NCBI GenBank assembly: GCA_963678705.1
Contig: OY783213.1
Coordinates: 16,682,451-16,746,450, forward strand
Length of the DNA: 64,000 bases
Direction: 5' to 3'
From: Panorpa germanica
Lineage: Eukaryota > Arthropoda > Insecta > Mecoptera > Panorpidae
A program made the translations under genes and the position numbers. Positions 1-13,702 of the stretch are shown here, in pieces. Within the stretch, counting starts at the first letter, position 1, and every line of letters begins with the position of its first letter. The notes beneath the pieces are model-generated. The model saw nothing but the letters and a program-made list of their open reading frames with translations, was not told the origin of the DNA and ran no database searches.

Positions 1-3000
1 CAGTATCGGAATTAAGTCGATATTAAATAAGGTATATAAAAAATAATTTAAAAGTAATCTATGAGTAGATAATTTTACTGACTGTATAGCTAATTTCCCG
101 ATTGAAGTATTTTTATATCAACATGTGGTAAAACATTATAACATAAAATACAAGTAGCGGTACTTAGTTGCAGACGCCTTCCCCCTCGCACAACGTATAG
201 CCATCACCCTGCCACCCCCATACTTACATACACAGCGCGTATCAGATAAATGCAGCATTTTATAACTTCTTAGTTTTTATAACTTTTTTCTACTTTTCAA
301 TGAGTTAATGGAGCATAACTGCTTCAGCGGGAAGAATTACAATTAATATTTATTGCAGGAGAAAACTAATTCCTACAAAAAAGTCACTTAATAAGTTTAA
401 ATTGAATATGGTCGTAAAATACGTCATTAAAATGATTTATTAATAAAATCCAATTCGAGTCTCACTGATACTGATAACAGCGGGTAGTCAATATTGTAAT
501 AAATATACAAATGATAACGTTGTATTGTTTTGTAATTATGTTAATGGCAGGAATGCATCTACTCAGTAAATTGTACAGTTGAAATTGGCGTGACAACAAA
601 ACAACCCTCTCATTTTTTCTTATTATTCTGTAACGGGTGACGTATGTTAATAATTGCTTATTGGAGAAGCTTTTCAATTACCCAAATGAAACGAAAAATT
701 CAAAAGTATAGAATGAATAGGCCATTAACTGTAACCGCAGCATGTTCAACCCACGGTCACGGCCCCTGCTGTACTTTGGGTGTACTCTTAGGGTGATTTA
801 ACATTTTAAATCGTTGCGGCGCTTCAACCGCTATCACTTTCTTCCATACAATACATTTATTATGTTACACATTAATGATTTTTTGAAAATATTAATTTCG
901 TTTTCTTTATGTATGAAAATAACGGAGTGTCTTCCATTATCAAAAATGTCAAGTGATTGGTGAGAGAGGCAAAACAGTGGCTTACACTTATAAAAAAGGT
1001 AGAGTTATGAATATTTTTTTCCTTCATGAATGAATACCTTATTCTGTTGTTTTATTCAGATCCATTTGCCAAAGGAATATGTCAGGATTATCCAGCGTAA
1101 TTTTTTTAATTAAACTTATCGGTTATAAAACCGGGAACCAAAATTGCGTTCATTTAGAAACCAATTTTTGAGACATCTTTACAACCTGAGTGGAACTTTC
1201 ATTTATGCTTTATTTTTAATTAAAACACAACATAGTATTTAATTAAATCATAGCCATACGTACTCATGTGAAGACTCCTCTTTGTTTACTTATTTACTAG
1301 TATCATAACGATCAGTAATACCGTCTACCGACAACGATATCTATTGTATCATATATTTTGATGCCACCGGCGCCGATTGCAAGTGTATTACAAATTCCAA
1401 TATACACAAACAATATTCAGAACTATTGCATCGAAATGTCTTTAATGACATTGTGCATCACGAAAGCCTTTATCTTGTTAGTATTTTGTAATGTGTTGCA
1501 TCTCTTTACATCATTAACAAAGACAAATAGTGCAGCTCTTTGGACAAAGGAAACGTTTGTCTCAAATATAGTAGCTACAAAAGGAAACAAATCGATAGGC
1601 AAAGCTTAGTACATGAAATAGGAAAAAGAAATTCAAATATGTTTATCTTGAATTCATTATTAAGTTAACTAGTTTATTGTATATAAAGTTATGTTATTAT
1701 AAGTAAATTTTTAATAGTTAAAATTGCTTTCTTGTTTGTTGACTCTGATTCAACATCCTATTATTATTCTGAAACCTACTTTGTTACTCTATTATTTTTT
1801 AATTCAATTATTGTTTACAGTGCTAAAGCCGTATTTCTTTATTTATATTCCAATTGTTTTACTTGTAGTATTTAGATCGAATGTAGAATACAAAAAATTC
1901 TGAAAATCCAAGAGAGATTGTTGAGAAGCCTTTGTATGCTCACCGTGTCACTGTATGGTGCGTTATGTGGTATGGAGGCGTGATTGTGCCGGTTTTTTTC
2001 GATTGAGACATTTGCTCGATATCATTTTTCATTCATAATTGCCAAACCTTACTCTTTCTAATACAATAAAAATTTGATTTTGACCAAAAAATAATAATAA
2101 TATTAAAACCTTATAATTAATTGATTATTGGTGACATTATAGTACCTATAAATGTCAATTTCGTGTACGCCACTGCCTACACACCGAGTTTTGTCATACA
2201 ACTGCACCCTCTGAAATTGATCAAGCAATCTTCCGTGATATTCTGCTACTTTAATTAAATATATCAAATTTATACAATAAGAAAATTGATTATATTTCTA
2301 ACTTAAGTATACACATCGTACGACACCACAGCACACTGAACTACATGTTCTGGAAAATGATTTTAATTAATTTTACTTTTAAATTGAGATAGAAAAATAT
2401 AATACCGTAGAAAAACGTTTTATTATGTAAAAAAATCTTGTGAAATGTGATATAAGGGACGTGCTATACTTGAATCTCTGTTATTTATAACATAAGGAAG
2501 CTTAAAGTATCTTTTTATTGTGTGTTACGATGCCTTACCGCGGAGCGGTGTTAGATACCAGTATAAAGTAAGAACTCAGAATTTGGCTCCAAATTCTTAA
2601 CAGAATTCCATATTTCATATACTAGTGTATCGTATATACTATAGTTGCAGTTCATATAAAGAAACTATGCCATCTAACTTATCATTTACTTCAGAATTTC
2701 CATAAAAGGACATACGAGTCCTCCACTTTCAAAAATAAACTGCTCAATTAAAGAATATCACTACATAAAATAATGTAGTCAAAGTTGACATAAAAAAGTA
2801 ATTTGCATAAGTCAATATAGCAAATTGTTGAACCCCGTTCAGCTCAGCGCTACTTTTAATTACTCATTCAAAATATTCTCTAAATTAATTTCAGTTCCAT
2901 AAGTTCTGACAAGTGTCTCAAGGGAGATAGAAACGCCTGCGCCTCTGCCTGCCCTCCTTACCGAAGTAGAAACATAAATCAATTCACTACCAACCAGTTT

Positions 3001-4807
3001 ATTTTCAAATTTGAATATATTTAGGTTAAAAGCTAAAATAAATATAAATAAATAAATACAATAATTTAAACTTTCAACAATGAAACATGACATTCAGCAT
3101 ATAAGATTATCATGAATATATTAGCGTTTATTTTGGCATGAAGCCAGTCTACAAACGTAATAAATTAACCCTAAAGCCTTAACCTTTAACCCTATATTCT
3201 TACTTATGTAAAATGTATACTAAGTATTTGTACTAAATGTCTATATTTATAGTGATATATAAGTTATACACTCGTGTTGTATACAATGAAAGATGTGCGT
3301 ACAAGTACGTCATGGGTTGCAAACCTAAGGCATACGTGCGCTTGTTCACGGATCTTGAGAGTTTGTGAACGATACCAATGGAAGATATATTGAAATCAAG
3401 CGGATACACTAGGAATTTCCTACACAGTGAAGTTAATTTTGTGCTCTATTGCAAAATGAGTGATGCTCTTTAAATTATTTTGTGGTGTATTGCAAAAAAA
3501 TCTTTTTTTATTAAGTTGTAGGCGATTTTAGCTACTTAAGTTATATTCACCATTACTTTTATATATTGTTGATCAGCTTGTCTAATTCTTGGTGTCTAAG
3601 CTATTATTTGGATGGTCATATTTCTAAATTAACAAGATGCTTTACAAAACATATTTTACCTTTAATAATATAATTTATTTCATAACACGTACAATCTTTA
3701 TCAATATTTCACGCAAGAAAGAACTACACGAGGCGAGGGCTACTGTATACACTCGATCTCGGCTGTGTCGGCGAGAGTGAACTGCCAGTATAAAAGTCAA
3801 AACTGGGACGTTGCAAAAACCATACTTTCATCCATAAGAGAAGCCGGTGAGGTCAATGTGACTTCATTAACATTTCAAGGTTTTTCACGAAATGATAAAT
3901 CACAAGTTAAAAAACACTCTCTGCTATTAAATTTTAGATAAGCAAAGCACAGTCCGCAAATTACGAACGGACCGACATTAAGTAACGAACAATGAATAAT
4001 TAAATATAGAAAATATTTCGTACTTAATGCTAATTAGCCGTATTTCTTTTATTTTTAATTTTACGTAGTTTTCGTATTATTTTATTGTACACAACAAAAA
4101 GTTTCGACCTCTCTGCATTTGTTATAACTAGAATCAAACTCAAGTATCTTCAGCTAAAGTGTGCAAAGCTCAAAGTCAGATCTGAACATATGGGCTGTGC
4201 TGTACTGGGCTGGGCTGGCCAAGTGGCGACTCAGAGTATACCGAATCCTATAAATTCCAACCCCGACCACTTAAGGACGGTATTAAATCAAACTTTGTTT
4301 TGTTTCTTTTGGAATTTTTGGGTCGCTCTTCTATTTTTTTTATGTTTATTTGTTTATATATTATGAAATATTATGCTTTTATTTTTTGGTTTGTTTTAAT
4401 TTATAATATTGTTTGTGCATTTAGGGGTAAAAAAAGTTTTGAAGTAATTTATACTTATGCTAAGCATATTGTGCCTGTGCTAACGGCGGAGCGCGGACGC
4501 CGAGCGTTCCGACGTTAGGAGAGCTTTAATGTTAGGACATAATTCTTGTTCTTTGGTTGATATATCTGTTTACATATTTTGTGTACATTTAAAATAAAGA
4601 ATGTCTTAACTGTCTCAGAACAGTTTCACAAATAAAATGCGAGTGTGTAGGTAATTTACTTTAAATAATTTTACATTTTGTGATTTACGAAACTGTTTTA
4701 TTGATCAGTGAACAAAAACAAGTTTATTGCTTTTCTAATATTAAATTTCTTATGCATCATGAAGTATTATTAATAAAATACATGGAATAATACATCTCAG
4801 ATCTTTT
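1..4807. other. A+T-rich DNA without a recognised gene
   Basis: I see no gene in this stretch. The open frames are short, begin and end without splice or start context, and have low-complexity A+T-rich composition. The only recognisable items are a short hAT-type terminal motif near 2165 and a locally G+C-rich run with a small imperfect palindrome around 4475-4520. The remainder looks like intergenic or intronic filler. Confidence 0.6.
2165..2175 (-). repeat. hAT-type terminal motif (single end)
   Basis: The minus strand reads CAGTGGCGTAC, the same terminal motif seen near 52131, 54755, 58349 and 61931. CAGTGGCG-type ends are known from hAT transposons. I found no partner end or 8-bp target duplication here, so this is at best one surviving terminus of a decayed element and could be chance. 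Confidence 0.25.
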
Positions 4808-4861
4808 AAAACAAAACCAAGACACGTAATAGAGCATCTATTCTGTGTCTTGGTTTGTTTT
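4808..4861. repeat. 54-nt near-complete hairpin
   Basis: The arms 4808-4825 and 4845-4861 are reverse complements over 17 bp with a single bulged base. The loop itself folds further, because AATAGA pairs with TCTATT around a GCA turn. The whole 54 bases can therefore form one almost continuous hairpin. Its length is at the lower edge for an animal pre-miRNA. It could equally be a small foldback repeat; no expression evidence is available. Confidence 0.5.
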
Positions 4862-4959
4862 GTGCAATAACTTTACTGTAATAAGTGGCAGGGATTCAAA
4901 ACCTAAATTGTTAGGTTCATTTTTGTTACTCTCGACCATCTATCTTTACTTTTTTCATA

Positions 4960-5178
4960 GTAACAATTCTTCCACGATTTCCCTCCATTTCCCCACATAT
5001 TTTGCACACCTATCCTGCATATTCTCTCTACCTCCTCTTTTCAATACCTGCTTCCTTTTCTTCATTCCCTATCCTGAACTTTGTGATCATCCTGATAACT
5101 CCGTTGTTTTAGTTATTCCTTTACTCCCTTCGGCCACAACCATTCATACTTACCTTCTACTTTATCTTTCTTCCTCCT
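4960..5178 (-). mobile_element. LINE ORF2 C-terminal relic (same family as 59.4-60.1 kb)
   Basis: On the minus strand this pyrimidine-rich stretch translates to a decayed version of the C-terminal part of a non-LTR retrotransposon ORF2. The fragments YEWLWPKGVKE and FRIGNEEKE followed by CKICGE match, in order, the YKRLWENNVPQYLIE, FRLGNEEKG and CRMCGA segments of the better preserved copy at 59370-60090. Stops and frame changes interrupt it and the His of the Cys/His motif is lost, so it is old. A plus-strand open frame of about 111 codons over the same bases is only the antisense shadow of this purine-rich coding strand. The exact ends of the insertion cannot be placed. Confidence 0.6.
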
Positions 5179-5696
5179 AGATAATGATAAATTGCTATTT
5201 TTATCAAATATCTTTACAGTTTTCTAATCGATTTGATTTTTTTACTGTTACAACAATCGTTTCTAATTGAATTACAATATGAAACAAAAAACGTATTATT
5301 TGAACATGCAGTACGAGTATATTGTCATATCGATTGTCAAATAAAATATTGAAAGCACTGTTTCAATTCGTGGTCGGCTTTCATTAATTTTGACTGATTT
5401 GAACACAAAGCTTCTCTATAAAATGATTAAACCACAAATGCCAACATAAAGGAATAAATGTCAATGTTTCAAAAATGAATAACAAAGTACGGTAATAAAT
5501 AGGTTCGAATAATGGGCAGCGGCATGAATTGAAAAACGAGAACGAAGGCGCAGGAAGCTAATTTATAAATTATAATAAATAAAAGGAAAAGGAAGTAAAT
5601 TGGTGTATTTGATAAAACAATCGGAGCACGTACAGCAATTCAATTCTGTTGAGTTTATACGTGCCCAGTTCGCAATGACGGGGTTACGGTGAGGGT

Positions 5697-5709
5697 GGGG
5701 GGGGGGGGG
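5697..5709 (+). repeat. Poly-G tract (13 G)
   Basis: Thirteen consecutive G follow GAGGGT, an unusual homopolymer in this A+T-rich window. It may form a G-quadruplex and its true length is likely uncertain in any assembly. Confidence 0.85.
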
Positions 5710-8700
5710 CTACTTCAGCTACTTACGTTCCACGGTAACGGAGTTATTACATATTTAAACGAATAAAACAAAACAAGGGGCATTTTAAATTAACGAGAAA
5801 CGAGCTATTTAAAAATTTGTCTGCGTGAGAGAATAGCTGTATCACTAATTCACTATAGAAAGCTACGCAAAATGTTAGTTTAATGACCCTTCAACAATAA
5901 GAAAGGCACTTGTGGAAACCCGGATGGCAATAAAATGGTCACCCCTTGAAGAAAATGTACAATTCTTACAAATATTTTCAGAAAATTGCTATCAAATTCT
6001 CATAAATGCTTCCGTTTTTTGCAACTTTCAACATATCTTCTTAAAAAAAAACGTTTTTTTCTCTATTAATTCATATGTTGAATGCTTCTGCAATATTTAA
6101 AGAAAATCGAAATCATCAATAGCGTTTGATTTAACTGGAATAGACCTTACATACATTAAACTTCTACTTTAATTTATAGTTAAGAACATCTATACACCTA
6201 GATCTATAGAAATTAAATCCCGAAAAAGATACTTTTAATAATATGACATCGGATAGAAAACAATAATGAAATATATAGTACGAGTTTATTGCACAATACC
6301 ATTCTGTTCTTATAATATATTTTCATACATTGTTAAAAATTTGGGCGTGAAACGTTTTTATAATAATAATCTGATTTCCGAGAGCTCGATGGTTTATTAT
6401 GACGTAATTGATTTTGAAATACAATATAAACTCTCTATACGATAGAAAAAACTCTTAATTTAAATTAAATTTTGAGCGCCACTGAGTTTGCACAAGCCCT
6501 GCAAGTGTGGTATGAGATTTTTGTTACCAGCGGCAGGTATCATCGTGTCACTGTATTCCTAGATCCTGTAGTATCGTGAAGGGATGCATGGTTACGGGAA
6601 CGGGAATGGGGAGAAGATGGGATAGGCATAGTGTAGTATAGTCACCCTGGTCGTCTCCAGACCCTAGGGAGTGTGGGGAAAGTACAACAAACCCGCAGAG
6701 TCCGGCGAAACCTCCGTCCCGTGAGTCCGTCGGGAACAAAACCGCAAGTAGTCAGGCATTGAGAATCATTGCGAGACTCGAAAAGGGTCATCTTCATGTG
6801 ATGTTACGTGGTTTATCAAATGTAGGGCACAGGAAAGAGATTATAGTTATATAGAGAACTAGATCAACTCTCTACAACCTTCCACCTCTTCCTCCCTTCT
6901 AACAACCCCCAGTCCAACCCAACTCCTCACTTTCCTACATAACTGTTCTAAAATGTTTTGCTTTCTCTGGGCGCACGGTACGGAGCCACTATAGGTACAT
7001 TTAAAGTGGACATTTTTGTTTGAAATAACCCTTTTGTTTCCCTGCAGATTACAATCACATAACTTTTAAGGTTCTTTAGCTTTAAGCAGGGACAAAAACA
7101 TCTTGTGTAACGAAAGGATTTGCTGGGTAACTGTGTTGGGCTGAGCTGGACACATTGTTTTAGATAAAGCCTTGACTTGCTTTGCTAGTTTCACAATCAG
7201 TAGGCGTGCGTAATTTTGCATTATATTCGGACAAGGCAAATCCGGTTTCCTTTTTGAATTTTACTGAGATTTTCTTTTACTAAACTCTAGTTGTTGTAGT
7301 TTTATCAATTCACCTTTTGTCAGTAATGAGCTTTCTCAAAACCTTGGCTTTAATTAATGTTTATATGCATTTTTTAGTTCAATATTTCAACAGTTTAAAT
7401 TAAAGAGTAAAGAAGAAAAAAACCATTTTTTATGAGCCATCTGCAACTTGTAAAATTATGAAAATGAAAACCTGAATGTAATTTTTGTACTAGTATCTAT
7501 TAAACTATTATATTCGAAAAGCTCTTGCTTTCATGGTTTAATGCACATTGCCTGCTATGTCTTTTTATAGTGCTCTCTACTTTTAAATTAAAATTTTCTT
7601 ATAATATTTTACTTCCACGTCATTAAATTCTTATGAATTTTTATGGATTATTTTTTTAAAAAAGCTGATACAAATTTGAATGAATAGTAATTGCCATATT
7701 CAACAAATCTTGGAAAGAATATTCTTCAAACTGTGAGGGTGATCTCAGAGTGGAATATACTATACTAATATACTACAACAGCCCTTCTATCTCCTTTTCT
7801 TGCTATTCACCATGTTGTCTACAGTATATATTCAATATATTAGCATAGGAATAATTCGCAACTATCGAAAATTGGACCTGCTACAGATATGTGCAAAACA
7901 TACATCATGTATTTTTGAGTTTGTGGTCACCCTACAAAGGTTACTTCAAATACCATTCATTAATTCTATTCACCCTGTAATTCTGTAAACCGGATGTAAA
8001 AGACGTTACCATGGACCAAAGTATCAAATTCAATAGTACAAAGTACCTATCCATGCTGTCCCAAGGGCCTACAACTATAGGGAGTAACATATAGATCTGA
8101 ACCTGAACCAAGCTGTGCAGAGGAGAACTGTAATTGGGCTATAAACCGTTCTCGTTGACATCCATACCCCGTACCCCGTACTCCTGCCATCCTATTCCAA
8201 CCAGAACAGAATACTACTCTACATGAAGTTGTGAACGTCATCATCATCGTCATATGAGATGTGACTGTTAATATATTAGTTCAGTAAGTTATACTTGTTA
8301 CAGTATTTCAATAGAGCATTTGTATTGTGAAAAGGTTAGAATTTCATATCAAGTTACCCGTGTAATAACTGTACCCAATTTGTTCAATATCCTCGGCAAA
8401 TATCACTGTGTGAATCAATGAATGGAGTACGAAGGAATTGTTACAATATAACACGGCACGCTACGGCACCCGTCTGAATGCTAAGTGAGGATCCCCATCC
8501 CTTATCCCACGCTAAATGGAATCATCCATAATAGGTGAAACACCTAACTTCAAGTGTATGTGTATTTAGCTGAATAACAATTTGTAACTAAAATTTCTAC
8601 ATGATATACACTTGACACTGGAACTCCAACATATTCGTAGATTTGCTTTTGTTGGAAGGCATTGAGTTGTACACCGCTTTTTTACACGAATACATTGAAA

Positions 8701-9860
8701 ATTTTACTAAAAATTTGATATTTGCATTCGATTACGAAATTACCCTTAAAAAAAATTAAATTTGCGCTTTTCTTAAACATGGTTTTTTTATTGATTTAGA
8801 AAATAGAAAAGATAGAATAAATTTGAGAATTTGAGAAAGATTTGTAATTTGAACTATAGTATGAAAATGTCGTTTTATTTCAACTTTAAGTTATAATTCT
8901 CTATAAGATAGTAAAGTGCACTACCGATTCTCGTAACCAGCAGCTGCCACTGCTCGCGAGACCTATTTTAACATTTGACAATCTTGATCCGAGGCATTAT
9001 TTTTGGAACTCCTCAAAATCAAATAATCAATCTAATCTAGTTGTATTTTACTAACTTGGCGGTAAATAACTTCTTTTTCACGCCTAAAACAATAGTATCT
9101 AGTCATAATTGACTGAATTCGAGGCCTTTAAATCTGTAATAATCGGAGCAACACCCCTATTATATTCTACACACTTATCAAACGAATTTTCTAGCGAAGA
9201 TTGTAGGTTATTTCAAATTAAATTTATCTAGTATAATAAATGTTATATATTACGTAATAGTTTTACCTAATATATTACGTTTCGTGACCTATTTTATTGT
9301 GTTTAGTAAAATGAATCTGTATTTTGCATACTCATAAAACTTCTTAAGAACACCTTTCTAAAGATTAAATCTTCTTAAGACAATTTTAGAGATTATTGGC
9401 TTTTAAAATATCTATAAAATTATAATACGAAACGACTCGTTTAGATTAATTATTACTAGGTTTTGATTAAGTAAAATATTACATGATTGTACATATTTTA
9501 TGTTTCGCGAGTAAATCAAATAGCTACTTTATTTACTGCCCATTCATCAACAGTGCCCATCCACTAGATCCAACAGCCAATTTTTGCAGGTCGGGTTCAA
9601 GTGCTGCAGCAACCACGTTGTTAAACTATTGATTTGTGTATTGATTTCAAGTGGTGAACTTTTGACTTCTCTTGATCGGTTTTTGATATCTATTACAATT
9701 CATCTAATTCTTCAAATAACAACCAAGTGATTTGCATGTGACGTTTACGGACGGCTAGTTCCAAAACACGCCGTTAACCAATTTAACTCTCAGTGTATTC
9801 CACAGTATAATGAGACTGAATATATTTCCATAGCATTGCATGTTACACCAGGAGGCCATG

Positions 9861-9884
9861 CACCGTATCACCGTATCACCGTAT
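9861..9884 (+). repeat. Short tandem repeat (CACCGTAT)3
   Basis: Three consecutive copies of the 8-bp unit CACCGTAT are visible. The next bases, CGTCAGTACAGTACAG, continue with a different short repeat. Confidence 0.8.
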
Positions 9885-10633
9885 CGTCAGTACAGTACAG
9901 AGGTTATGCAGCGCTAACGTTAATTATAAATCTATCCGTTGAGCTCCAGCTGGTTGTATTGACTCTGTTAAATTGGATGAACTAATTTAAAAGTCCCGGT
10001 TCGTCTGTAGTTCAGAGGTTATGTACTAATACATACATACTGTGTTAGTGTATGTGTACATACGTATTTGTTTGGAACTGTCGACAAAAACCCAAATGGC
10101 AATAATGCCCGTGTCAACATGACCGAATATCAATTACATAATATTATAATAAACCAAATGAAAACTAATAAATATTTGAATTCGAACCGTGATCGATAGA
10201 TGGTGTTAAATTATTACTTTTAGTGGAGTAAAAACGAAACGGGAAAAGTGCTTCTTTTTTATTGGTAATGCATAGTTTTAATTGGAAATAAATTTGTATT
10301 TTATGTGGAAACATTTCGGAAGATTAGAAAGAAAAGAAGTATCTGTCCATCGCTGCACAATTAGACCACAAAATTATTGTATGGGTTCTCTCAATTAAAA
10401 ATCGATAATTACTTTAACATTCTTTCTTTAATAACCAATTCCAATTGAATACGTATATTGTCACAGTTCCAAAGCTGACTCTCCAAATGTTATGTCCAAC
10501 AAACGTGCCTGTATCAACATTCGTAATAAATGGGCACCTCTGCTTCTCTGCACGATGTAATGGCTAGGCCTGGGTTGAAGTCACAGCGATGTACTAAGAT
10601 TATTGATTGAGCCAAATAGCACTAACATTATTT

Positions 10634-10709
10634 GTTCAATACAGAACATAACAACAATTTTTTGTTATTATGTTCTGGCCCCTTTTTGTTGTTATGTTCT
10701 GTATTGAAC
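10634..10709. repeat. Perfect 24-bp inverted repeat with 28-nt loop
   Basis: Positions 10634-10657 and 10686-10709 are exact reverse complements over 24 bases. The loop holds a partial extra copy of the right arm (TGTTATTATGTTCTGG), so the region also carries a direct repeat. A perfect arm this long is not expected by chance. It could be a small foldback transposon, a recent local inverted duplication or a transcribed hairpin. No coding potential is seen. Confidence 0.8.
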
Positions 10710-13550
10710 ATTATTTATTTTAATTTTTTTCATTAATATGATAAGGAAACTAATTTTCTTTATTTAATTTAAATGTTAAATGTGAATATCTATAAATGAG
10801 TAAGAGAGAAGCACTTATGACACGTAGTTTGATTTTTCGTCAATTTTTGGCTTTTAAATTGTCTTATATTCTAATTAATCATTATTTTAGAAAAGAAATG
10901 ATGTAAATAGAAGTAGAATTGACTGGTTCCCAAAAAAAGAAACACCCGTTTCCCCCACTATTTTTTAAATACGATTTTTCTATTTCAATATTTATAATTT
11001 TTATGTTTATTCTTTACGTAAATAAAAAGCGGATTGCATTTATAAAAATGCATTTCACATTGCATAGTATTTTTTCATAAAATTTTTAAAGGTAATGAAA
11101 AATGTTCTCTTTTGTTATAAAACAAAAGCTTAATATTGCGGGCTCTTCACTAAAACTTTTTAACTAAACCCTTATAATAAGATTTCTGCAATAAAAGTTT
11201 TTAATAGATAATATTTCATGCTGAAGAACGCTGAATTATTTTATTTATTTAATTAATATTACCTTTACCTTTATAATATGATTTCGTCACACACATTTTA
11301 TGATTTTTTAACAAACGTGTGACGTCACCACTGTTGTGTCTTCTTTTGCTTTTTGGATTTACTATTATTTTTTCTGAGAGTGAGAGTGTCTACTCCATTG
11401 CAAGTTTGTTTCGTAAGACAGATATGCTACTAAGTTATTATATTTTTTTATTAAAGTTTTCTAATTAATTTTCTTCATCAACATATTTTGATATAATTTA
11501 TTAGTTTTGACACTGACACTAATTGTAAGTTGATGTCAACTTTTGGATCATTCGTTCGCAGGTCAAGCTTAGCTAATCTTTTAGGCTAAGATTCATACAA
11601 CCCTTGGTTCAATTTATTTTGTGTCACTTATTGTATTGTTACAAATTTGGCGTGATATCCCACTTCTGACACTACATGTTTCAAATTTGTCGAGGTGCGT
11701 ATGTAAAGAGTAGAAGCTCTAGAACTTTCTCAGTTTACGGACACCATTCGCGCGACTTGAGTTTTTTAATTATCGAACATTGTAACTAATTATTTAAAGA
11801 ATAGCCGCAGTTAAATAATAACAAAGATTGCAGTTTTTACGGTATTTTATTTCATAAACAAATGAATTTACAACAGACTACTTAGAATGATTACTACTGC
11901 TTATCATTTCAATTTACTATCCTCTGACTGACTGGTTGAAGGAAGGAGGAATATATTCGCTGATAGTAACTAATTACGCAGTACGACGTAATCTGTTTTT
12001 CTCGATAAATCGGTGTTTTATATCGGAGGAATATAGACCTATGACCTATGACTTGTTCATTCTTTGTTTGCCGAAGTACAGTCGGAATAACAATTTTCAC
12101 CCATTATGGATATTTAACCATAACTGAAAGTAAATTTTCTATTTTCAGACGCCCGCAAACTCGTAACAATATTGAAAATATAGTTTATAGAGGTTGTTAA
12201 TTAATATATTAAAAGTTTAGCTATACATATTTAATAATAATATGTTGTATTTCGTGCATAGACAAAGGTGCATGGAACAATAATGTCATTCAATCGTCCC
12301 ATGCCCTGTGACCTGTGCCCTGCGCCCAGGATTAAACCAGAATCCAATGCATCATTTCATTACAAGCAAATAAACATTATTTTCATCCAACAATATGAAT
12401 ATATGAATGCCATTAAAGTTTGTGTTGAAATTTACATTGCTTTGCTGTTGGGGCATTGTGATTCATAGGGTCTGCAATTGCACGGACTACTAGGGCTCTG
12501 GCACGTTCGTACACATTTGCATGCCTGTTTTCACGTGAGTTGCATTACATTACATTGCACAAACAAAACCTATTGCATACTAGTGCCATAACCAGTACAG
12601 TGAGTATATATATTAAACTAAAATAATGTACATGCGAGCGCTTATTTTAATTTAGTTACAGCACATTTCACGATAATAATAGTAAATATTATTTTATTGC
12701 GTAATTCGTTTCATTTATTACCTGTACTTGTAAAAAAAGGGATTGAAAATAGTTGAACCGGTGCGGTGTGTAGGTACAACCCGCAGTGGAATAACTAACG
12801 AGTTTAATTTCATTTTCATCTCATTTCACGTGAATAATATGATTTCTGTTTTATAGTTCAATGTAATTAAACATTGCTAGGTGTACATAATAAATAATTT
12901 AGATTTACGTTAAGGGCCTCCGCACATGAGCAAATCTTAGCCCCGAATCTGACCGAACCGAATGAGAATGAAACTGTGTTGTTAGTGAGAGAATGAACGT
13001 GTATACGAGTGAGAGAAAACACACGGCACAGGTCTTCAAGAGCATATTATTGTGAACTATTTTTCTATACAAATATCGGTTAATTATATTAAAAAATTAT
13101 ACAAATTCGCACTATAGAATCCTATTTAATTTAGGATGTATGTTGGGTCCCCTCTAATGACCTTTCTAGAGGCCCTACCAAATTTCCAGTAGGCCCCGTT
13201 TGTGATTATATATAAATTTATTCTACTTCCTTTTGATGAAAATTCATAATGTTTTTTCCTTGCATTAAACAAAGTTGCGCTGCACACAGCCGTAAAAAGT
13301 TTATGGTCGTTGCGTGCATAGTAACTGAACGTAAATTGCATGTGCAAGTACAGTACATACACAAGTACCTATTTAAACACGTCTAAAATTGTTATTAAAT
13401 AGCGAAATACATTATAACTCCATTTAAATGTAACCTTGATTTTTCTAAATAGCTCTTTTTATATAATTTCAGTAATTTACAGAAGTGGTACCATAACATT
13501 TAAAATTTATTGAACTATAATTATAATTTTATGTAATAAACTTGTTTTAG
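10710..13550. other. A+T-rich DNA, apart from a small repeat no gene seen
   Basis: Apart from the short inverted repeat near 11.3 kb I see no gene. At 12914 the bases AAGGGCCTCCGCACA resemble a motif at 61752 (AAGGGCTCTCGCACA), perhaps ends of one MITE family. Confidence 0.4.
11285..11330. repeat. Short inverted repeat with TGTGACGTCA motif
   Basis: CGTCACAC at 11285-11292 is the reverse complement of GTGTGACG at 11317-11324, which is followed by TCACC. The GTGTGACGTCA motif recalls the end of the ATTACGTCA-type repeat at 22914-23036, so it may be a decayed piece of that repeat type. Confidence 0.35.
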
Positions 13551-13702
13551 AGGGTTGTCACTTGTAATTCAATACGTTGCCCAGTTATGTAATGAACCGT
13601 GTGGGTATTTTGCTGATATCCAATGCATTACTCTACCAGCGCAGTTTATGCACTATCCAGTGGTCTTTGTTGATGCTCTAGTATGGTATTCCACCGCCAG
13701 AG
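13551..13702 (+). other. Possible unassigned exon (weak)
   Basis: A 152-base stretch is bounded by an acceptor-like TTGTTTTAG and a donor-like CAGAG/GTAAAC and stays open in one frame. The translation includes NEPCGYFADIQC and HYPVVFVDALVWYSTA, which is less A+T-biased than the neighbouring chance frames. I do not recognise a family. The open frame runs on past the donor for about 13 codons, so the boundaries may be accidental. It could be a host exon, a transposon piece or chance. Confidence 0.15.

Larger units (their letters stand above)
5181..10633. other. A+T-rich DNA without a recognised gene
   Basis: I recognise no gene here. The stretch contains a run of 13 G at 5697-5709 after GAGGGT (a possible G-quadruplex tract), a G+C-rich unassigned patch at 6480-6780, another at 8040-8260, and a short tandem of CACCGTAT at 9861-9884. 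The open frames over the patches have no homology I can name. Confidence 0.5.

Noticed and set aside
3165-3195. TTAACCCTAAAGCCTTAACC as telomere-like repeat
   Set aside because: Units are irregular and the arthropod repeat TTAGG is not reproduced in tandem.
4845-5180. 111-codon plus-strand open frame
   Set aside because: It is the antisense of a decayed LINE ORF2 fragment and starts inside a hairpin arm.
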